The notes below the pieces were generated by a model, which was not told the DNA's origin, searched no databases, and worked only from the letters and a program-made list of their open reading frames with translations. The translations under genes were made by a program, and so were the position numbers. From NCBI GenBank assembly GCA_030544215.1, contig JARZZO010000010.1:55717564-55781563 (forward strand): a DNA stretch of 64,000 nt. Direction: 5' to 3'. The first letter of the stretch is position 1. Each line of letters starts with the position of its first letter. Positions 12,501-21,500 of the stretch are shown here, piece by piece. This DNA is from Zantedeschia hybrid cultivar (taxonomy: Eukaryota > Streptophyta > Magnoliopsida > Alismatales > Araceae).

Positions 12501-15500
12501 TTATACTTTTTTATTTAAGTAATATGTAGTATTGACATACTATCTTAAATGAATACAGAAACATGTTTCTATATCCAACATATCATCAGAGACTTCCGAA
12601 TCCAGCAATCATACACATCGGAAATAGTTGACTTTTAGCAAATGTTTCTGAATCCAATTCCAAATGGTCAGAATTGAGTCGGAAATCAAAGATTCAGAGG
12701 TCTGCTTACACCATACTTCTTATCAGATGCAGCTGGGGTGTGAGAGATCAAACCTAATATAAGCCCAGAAATGTCACATTTAGAAAAGGAACAGGTGAGA
12801 AAAACTCCTTATTCAATCTTAGAATCCAACAAGTTGATATTGGAGCACCCTGTTCCGATGGATAGGGTGGGGTTCTGGTAAGGGTGCTGCTGCTGGTAGC
12901 CGCTGGGGCCAACCGAATCCCCCTCAAGAGGGGACGCTGAGAGGGGATGGGGGTGGAGGGAGATACCACTGCGTGCTGTCACTCAGGCAGGGCCTTCATC
13001 TAATCGCCATAGAGGTCCCTTTTGTAGGCAATCTTCCCCTCGTTCCAAGGCGTCCAGAGCTTGGAACCTAAGATGCTTCTGGTGTCATTGCCAGGGTCAT
13101 CTGTTGAGGTCATGTAGATGCCGGTGAAGTGTCCTTAGTCCGGGCAGGAGGGGCATGTTTGGAGGTTGTGCACCAATCGATCAGCCAAGGATCCGTCTAG
13201 CTAGGAGCCGAGGATGTATGTGGCGGTTGTTGGGGAGATGGTTGGCAGTAGCAAGGGCACTTCCAAGCCCTACGTTCATTCCACAGTGACTGTTGCTCCA
13301 CCACCACCAGCCTTGATGTCATCCCAGCCATGGTTTGCCGTATCGTACCAGATCATGCTAACTCGTACAAGTCAACTCATACCTGCGCGAGTCCAATCCT
13401 CTGGCACCATGGAAGGCAGGATCAGCTGATCCTGATCCGGATCAGCCGATTCAGATCGAGATAGGCCGGTGCCGATCCAGCCAATCCTAGCCAATTTGGG
13501 CCACTTTCGGCTGATCCAAGGCCGATCCGGATCGGGATCGGTGGGTCCCAATCTGGCCAGCCGATCCGATCCGGAATTCCCTGTCTGGCACGCATCGAGT
13601 CGGACCAGATAGTACTAACTCATACATATATAATGGGTTCTTTGAAATTGAGTTTTTCGTATTTGATAAGTTGATAAGCAAAATTAACTTTTTTTATCAA
13701 TTCATAGGGTATATTTCTCTTAAGCATGGCTTAGACTCATTACTATTAACAAATTCATTGACTTGACCGTACAACTCGTGTGAGCCAAACCGGGTCAGAG
13801 TGGTATCATGCCATATCTAGGAAGATACGATCCGATACATATCCACGATATGGCGAACCTTGATCCCAGCTACACTGGCTCCAACAGTGTCTCTGGGTGT
13901 TGTCGGTGGGTGGATCATTGAAAGCTGCTCTAGTCAAGGTCATCCATGACAAGAGAAGGGGCAACTGGGGAGTCTGGGAACTTCAAAAGGTGTTTGGGAT
14001 TAACTTCTTCTTAGTAGGTGGATGTCACCTTGAACGCCCCACTAGGGAACCTACCTTAATCCAAGCCTAACCAGGGTCCCCATCAGTCCTTTAGCGGTGT
14101 CTTTGGTCCTGTGCAATCATCAAGGGATCCAACACCTGATGAAACACTTCAGGATGCTCAAGGACGAAAACCAGCACTTTCAGAGTGGGGCTATACTTGT
14201 TGTTGAGAGGGTGGTGCATACCCATTGTACGAGCTCCATTCCGGAGGTCCTGGAGCTGAGGATGGAGAGAATCATGTTTCCAATGAGAGTCTTAGTCTGT
14301 GATGGTGTGCGGACACCGTTGCAGGAACGAATCTAGGGCTTCAAGCATCATAGGGAGATGATGAAAACCATCGAATGCAAAATCGACCAATCCCGATCCA
14401 GATAGACAGATGCGGATCGGGATCGTCCACAACCGATCCGATTATGGGGGGGAACCAGCCGGGATCGGCTGGGATCCCGGCTGATCCCAGCTGATCTCCG
14501 GCCGATCCCGATCGATCCCAGCTGATCTCCGACCGATCCTGGCTGATCTCTGGCCTATCTCCGGCCAATTCTCGGCCAATCCGATCCGGATCGGATCGAG
14601 ATCGCCGGGGTCCGATTCAGACGGATCCCGGCTGATCTCCGGCCGATCCCGACCGATCCCGGCTGATCTCTGGCCGATTCCAGCCGATTCCCAGCTGATC
14701 CGATCTAGATCAGATCGAGATTGCCGGGTCCGATTCAGACCCCTGACCCGATCCAAAATTCTATGATGAAGACAAGCACCATTCTGTGGATGTACAAGCA
14801 CTATTTTGTGGAGGTACAAACACATGTTGGGGATGCCCATTTTGAATTTCAAATCGTCCTCTCAAGCGGGCGAACTAGGCTCAAATCCATTCAGCTCTGG
14901 CTATGGCTTGGTTTCTACTCTAAGTTGAATGATCACATGCCATACTTTGGACCCATCAGTGTGGTCGGTCGACAATCGGGCCGCCTATGACGTACTCGCT
15001 TTGCATTCAGATAATGGGCAGAACATTAGGCCCAAGGCCTATTGTCTTCCTCCCCATTAGACATGGATGTACCAACTATGTCCTATGCATGGGGTCGGCC
15101 CAAAGGCCTAATCCTTCGCTACCAGTGTACTGGAGATGACCGGTCAACCTTGTTGTCACCAAATAGTACCATATGGGCCTTTTGAGATGAGGCTGCAACA
15201 TCTTGGGCTGTTGGGGACATGGATGGCAATACCGGTACTGATATCGGTGGGTACCGGTACCGGCCCAGTATCGGCCGATACTCTTTACAGGCATGGTACC
15301 GGTGCCGGCCGGTACGTACCGGTATCGGCCGGTATTGCCAACCATGGCTGAGGAGGCCATCCTGTGCTGGTTGCAGCTGAAGTCCATTGTCTTCTGCAGG
15401 GAGAGGCTAAACTACTCAAAGTTGCAGGGGGTCTAGAAGTCCCCTCAGCCCTTTAACAAATCCCCTAAGTTCTTTCTCTCCTTCGGCTCATGGTGCAGGA

Positions 15501-18500
15501 GTTGATGGGTCTTCCCTGATCAAGGAACAACCCCTTGTTCATGGTCACAGTAGTGTGGATTGGGTCTTTGCGATATGGTCCTCATTCCCAGTGAAGCTAA
15601 AGGGATCTTCCCCGCCTACTCTTCAGCACTCCTAGGCTCGAAGGTGGATGGGGATGTGGAAGAAGCTTGATTTCTTTCCCATGAGCTATCTTTTGAGAAG
15701 GGGGAAGTTGACAAGCAAGTTGAGAGGTTGGAAGAGGGCCAAGCAAGGGAGGTTGAGAGAGGATTGGCATTTCTTTCGAGGGAGGGGAGAAATAACATCA
15801 GGGCAGCCCATGGTTGGCAGTATCGGCCAACGCCGATATGTATCGGCCGAGACCGGTACCGATACTGGGGGGTATCGGTACCAATATTTATAGTTATTCT
15901 TATAAATTTTTATATTTTTTATTGGTAGGTACCGGCCGATACGGCCGATACCGATACCGGTACTTGCCATCCCTGAGGCAGCATTTTGTAAGATTCAAAA
16001 TAGGTGGCAACGAGGGTCTGCTAGGGACGTCAAGGGCGGAAATCGGCCTTCAAGAAAGGCATTCGGAAGGGGAGAACCGAGGGGAGGAAAAGGTGGTAGC
16101 AGGGGATGAGGGAGGGGAGACACATCTATCCCAATGAGGATTATCTCTTGGAATGTATGGGGAAGGGGAGGAAAAGGTGGTAGCAGGGGATGAGGGAGGA
16201 GAGGCACATCTATCCCAATGAGGATTATCTCTTGGAATGTAAGGGGATTGGATGGGGGAAGAAGATGGCTACTCTGAAGGAGTTTATTAGAAGATGCAAG
16301 ATAGATATTCTTTGTATTCAATAGACAAAATGTGAGCTATGGAGGGATGAGCTTATGAAGGAGATTGAAGGGGTCATGCTCTTTAAAGTGGTTCATTCTC
16401 CAACAGATGGCAGATTAGGGGGTATTATGGTAATGGAATCTATGGCAAAGTATATATGGAGATAGGTGGGGAGGCATGGGTCTTAGTCATAAGGATGGCT
16501 TCGTGTGGGATTTCTCTAGTGTTTATGAGGAGAAGATAAAAAGAGCTTGTGGGAAGATTTCTTGCCTTCCACTTGTAAGCAAGCAGACCTCGCTGTGTAG
16601 TAGGTGATTTTTGTGCCATGACTCTTATAGAGGAAAGAATTGATTAACACTATTTGGCAAGGGTCGTGGAGGACTTCCAAGACTTTATTGCTGAGGTAGC
16701 TCTGATTGATTTTCACACTCCTAATTCCATGTTTACATTATCTAATTTCAGGTGAACCCCTCCTACTCACTCAAAACTTGATAGGTTCTTGGTGTTTGTA
16801 GATTGGGAGGACCACTTACCCATCTGCAAACATTATGCTTGTATAAACCGATGTCAGATCACAAGTCCATTCCACTTAAGACCAAGTCAAAGAGTTTCTA
16901 CAAACTCAGATTCAGAATGAAGAAGTACTAGTCAAAGGAAGAGGAGTTTTTGGACAAGGTACAAGAGTTTGGAATGCAAAGGATCGAAGGAGGTCTACAA
17001 TGGTTGAGTTGACTAAAGACTTGGGCGCATGTGCTTTTGCAATGGGCAGCCTCTAGGTCACTGCCAATCAAGGTAGCTAAGGACAGGATCTTAGACCAAC
17101 TAGATGGATTTGATGCCTTAAAGGCCTGGGTTGCTAGATGAAACTGACAAAGAGGTGAGGGAGAAGCTGAAGACAGATCACCAACTCATTCTTTTGAAAA
17201 CTGAGATATATTAGAGGAAGAGATCGAGAGACATATGGATAAAGGAAGGAGATACAAATACATCCCACTTTTAAAGGATAGCTACTGGAAACAGGAAAAT
17301 GAACCTGACCCGAAGCCTTAAGGTTGGTGGCCAACTTCTTACCCAAAAGGATGCTATTAGGAGGCACAATCAGAGCTTCTATTCCAATCCATTCATAGAG
17401 GAGGGCACATGGCGGCCAACCATAGATGATGACCTATTTCCACACGTACTAGAGCTTGGATGAGAGGAGAGATCTATCAAGGACGTACTTTGAGGAGGAG
17501 GTCAAAGAAGTAGTGTTTTCTCTTATTAGCGATAAAGCGGTAGGCCCTGATGGCTTTCCCTGCATTGTTTTACCAACACTATTGGGAAGTGGCCAAAGAC
17601 CTTCTGTTGAAGGCGGCATGGAATGTCGGCTTGGGTCTGGGGTTCGGGTTGGACCCCGGCGATCCCGATTTGATCTGGGCCAGGATCAGACGGGATGGGC
17701 CAAAATTGACCAGAACTGGCCGGGAATCAGCTGGAATCGGCCGGATCACTCCCCGGCGATATCAAGTTGGATCGGCCAATCCGACTCGAGATCGGCCGAT
17801 TTTGCAATCCCTAGAAGGCAATGTTGGAGTTCCAAGAAGGGAAGGCCCATCTTAGAGGCGTCAACAAGACCTTCCTATTGCTCATCCCTAAGAAGCCAAG
17901 AGTAGACAACCTTGCAAATTTTAAAACTATTAGTCTGCTCAATGGGGTGTACATAATCATCACCAAGATGCCAGCATCAAGGATGGGGAAGGTGATTCAC
18001 AGAGTGGTTAACTGCTATCAAGGTGGGTTCACCAAAGGAAGGCAGATTTAGGACTTTCGGTGGCCCATGAATGCATCTATGCCATAAAGCAATAACAAAA
18101 AAGGACTTAGACTACGTTTGGGAATGGGGTTTGGGGGGCTTTGGTTGGTGAATAGGACGACAGGAGTTTGTGTTGCCAAATGGACAGCTGTCTTGGGATT
18201 ACCAAGCTGCATACTCTGACGCACACGTACAAAAGCTACTTTTAAACAAACCAAAATCCTTTACCTGCATCTCCAAATGGCACCTTAGTAATGAAACTGG
18301 ATTTTGAGAAAGCTTATGACGGGCTCAATTGGAGTAGGGCCTCCTTTAGGGCTTGAGGAAGATAAGGTTTGTTGAGAAATGGGTTAACAAGATCAAGGCT
18401 TGCATCACTTCAACTAACTTTATTGTCCTTTTAAATTGGGGTCCCTGTCCTTGTTTCCACAATGGCAGGAGTCAAGTAAGGGGACCCTATCTCCCTATTT

Positions 18501-21500
18501 ACCAAAACATAGGAGAGTGTGGAGGATTCTAACTATATTATAAGTTTTCAAATAAGCCCCCATGACTAGTAGATTACTCATCTTCTGTATGTTGATGATA
18601 TCATCTTTGTTTCTATTTGATTATGAAGAGTAGCTATTTATGAATAAACTTATTTTGGAGTTGTTAGAGGAGGTCAATAGGCTGAACATGAACTTCCACA
18701 AGAGCCAAGTCATAGGTGTGAACATGGACGACAAGGCAATACTTAAGGTGACCACCATCTTGGGATTTCAAATCAGGAGCTTCCCTATCTCCTACTTGGG
18801 GCTCCCCCTGGCTAAAGAGCTCCATCATAGTGATTAGCAAAGGGCAATCTAGAAGTTTGATTCCCGATTGGTAGGATGGATAGTTAGACTCCTTTCCTAT
18901 TGGGGACAACTGGTGTTATGTAAGTCAGATCTAAATAATCTCCTTATCTAATTTGAGGCCATCTGATGCGGTCATGCGAATTCTTCTAGAAGGGCAATGG
19001 GGAACATATTCAAAAGGGAGGACATGATGGCTACTTGGGGGGGGGGGGGAGGTAAGAGCAAGGAGAATGAAGGTTTAGGGATCAACAACATTTCTAATTT
19101 CAACCTAGCACTCTCACCAAGTGACCTTGGAAATTAGGAATTGGCTAAATCTGGGCTTTAGCTAGATGCAATTACCTATAAATGTTACAATGGAGCTAGC
19201 TTTTGGGATATTACCCTGACCTGTAAGCACAGAGTCTCTCATGTCTGGAATGGCATCCCCAAGTGTTCAATATCATCCAAACTGCTACATTTGTTTCCCT
19301 TGGAAATGAAAGTACTTGCCTCCTCTGAAAAGATAAATGGTGTGGTGCTACCCCACTTTCCATCATGTTTCACGATTTGTTTGTCATTTCCTCCCAACCT
19401 CTGGCAGTGGAGACACATGCATTTGATATTGCTTAAGTTGGAGGGGGTTGGCCCCACTTTAGGTGACAACTACAGGAGAACCATTGTGAGCTCGATTCAC
19501 TTTTGAGACTAAGCCTCTTCTTAGGACACTTGGTCGTGGGGGTAGGAGGCATCAAGATCCTTCTCAATAAGGTCAATTTATGGAGGCACTCGGCATGCAT
19601 TCTAAAACAAATTTGGCATCCTAAGATTCTCCTGAAAGCTGAAGGTCAAAGTTCTCCTGTGGCAGATATCTCTTGGTAGACTTGCCATTTGTGATAGGGC
19701 GGCCCATGTCGTTGTTGTCTTGCCTAGTTTGCTCACATGCTCGAGAGATGTGGCAACTCCTTTTCGATAAGCTTCAAATGTATGGAGACTACAGATTCTA
19801 TGGATGGTCTCATTCATTGCTAGGGTATGCATCCTACACTTGAGAAGGATAGCAAGATCTGGAAGCTGATTCTCCAGTCTATCCTGTGGGTCATTTGGGG
19901 CAAGAGAAATATGAAAACTTTCAAAAATGAAGCTTTAATTCTAGAGAGAACTGCTTCATTTGTCATAGTGTGGAGGAGTGGGCAAGAGCCTAATGTAATT
20001 TGGATGCGGATAGATCCTCCTTTCTTATTCTTTTTGGGGACACTCGAGGGTCGCGCCACCTCAGTGCCTTTTGTATATAGGCAACTTTTGAGGGTTTTTG
20101 TTATTTACCCTTGTATATTTCCCTACTTTTTTATACTTTATATGCTACATAGCACCATCCACCTTTCGAAAAAAAACGCAAAGATTTCATGTTTGCATAT
20201 AACCCCCTGTATGATTCATGTTTGCATATTACCTCCTTAACTATTCTGTTTATTTTGAACTTCACTTGGGTTAAAAAATTGTTACCCTATGTAAATGTCA
20301 ATACCAATAATACCCCTAGTTATAATATAATTACCTTCAAGCAGCATGCATTTGTAAATAGAAACTTTTTTATGCTATTTGTAAAGTTCAATTATAACAG
20401 GCTTATAGATGGATGTCTAAGCAATTTTTCTTGTTAGATGATTGAATAATCTCAGAGATACCATATTTAAGGAGTTATATGTAAATACATATCATACGGG
20501 GGGTTTCTACAAATATAAAATTTATAGGGGGTTATTTGCTAAAGGGGTTAAATGCAAATACATATCCTACAGGTAGGCTGTCTGCAAATATGGAATCTTT
20601 GGGGTGATTTGCAAAACCCCCCAAAAGAACTCTTTGATATCATCGCTCCAATGGGTCTTATCAAATAGGTTTATAGATACAAAGAGGTTCATTTAGGTCA
20701 TGTCTTATCACCTGTACCCATTTCTTTTCAGGTCTTTCCTGATGAGTTATGCCCACAAGACTAACTAGGATCCCATGGAACATGTTAACTAAAACCAGTG
20801 TCAGCACCCTACAACATGATAACATTGTTGTGGCTAGACCCACTTAGCTGTGCCGGGATCGAGTAGCTGCTTCCCCATGAAATAACAAGATCAGGATCCA
20901 GCCAGTTATGACAATCACACGTACACTAGGGTCAATCACAGTGACTAGAATGAAAAGAGAGGCCCTTACAGTAACAGAGCAGCAAATGTCCTCCAAAATT
21001 TTACTATAGGACTGGAAACTGTTTGGTACATATTGCTTCTGGAAGGTCTGGATAACAAATATTTTCACTACTTTGTTTGAGCTAAATTATTTCAAATGGT
21101 GGCAAAAGAAAAACCAATAACTTCATTCTTAAAGAAAAAATGCATGCCTCTTTTTACAGAAGTAATATACTAAAGGAGATACTGCTGTCCTCCTGAAAGG
21201 AGGGTGCAGTCTGTTGCTACAATTATTTGAAAATCTTCTTCAAGTTGAGGCAACAGAGACACATATTTTTTAACAAGGGGAAAAAATGAAGGAAAAGGCT
21301 TGACTTTGAAGGAAACTTGTACCCAAAGTAACAAAGATCACAGTTTTAGTTAAAGAAATGAAGAAAATGGGGAAAATGAAGAAAAATGTTGACTGATGTC
21401 TCCAGCTGCATTTTACCCTAGTCAAATAGATTTTAACAAGAGTTTGACTGAATAATCAAAAATACTTTCAGACTTGACCTCCCACAGGCAAATCGAATCT

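Larger units (their letters stand above)
12724..14368. pseudogene. Unidentified gene-like sequence cut by nested elements
   Basis: Excluding the hAT-like pair at 13329-13862, this region has coding-like composition in short frames on both strands. One is a minus-strand stretch around 13000-13080 that reads KLWTPWNEGKIAYKRD. Stops interrupt every frame. I do not recognise the family. It could be a decayed gene or the 5' part of the LINE that follows. Confidence 0.25.
16081..20177 (+). pseudogene. Decayed L1-type LINE (endonuclease and reverse transcriptase)
   Basis: The plus strand reads, across frameshifts and stops, an endonuclease start (MRIISWNVWG near 16134, repeated as MRIISWNVRG near 16218), the reverse-transcriptase entry DKAVGPDGFP (near 17540), TFLLLIPKKP (near 17870), a KLDFEKAYDGLNW finger/palm block (near 18295), PISYLGLPLA (near 18790) and a late IWGKRNMKTF block near 19900. 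A short A-run ends the element near 20170-20177. An 84-bp tandem duplication lies at the endonuclease start, and two small elements sit in the body. It is non-functional. Upstream ORF1 sequence was not identified with confidence. Confidence 0.85.

Noticed and set aside
14442..14852. 136-codon frame rich in Arg, Asp, Ser and Gly
   Set aside because: It is a translation of the GATCGG word array of a hAT-like element, with no independent sign of being a gene.
15686..15970. Repetitive Tyr/Arg/Pro/Val frames on both strands
   Set aside because: They arise from the GGTACCGG array of the element at 15809-15975 and its flank.
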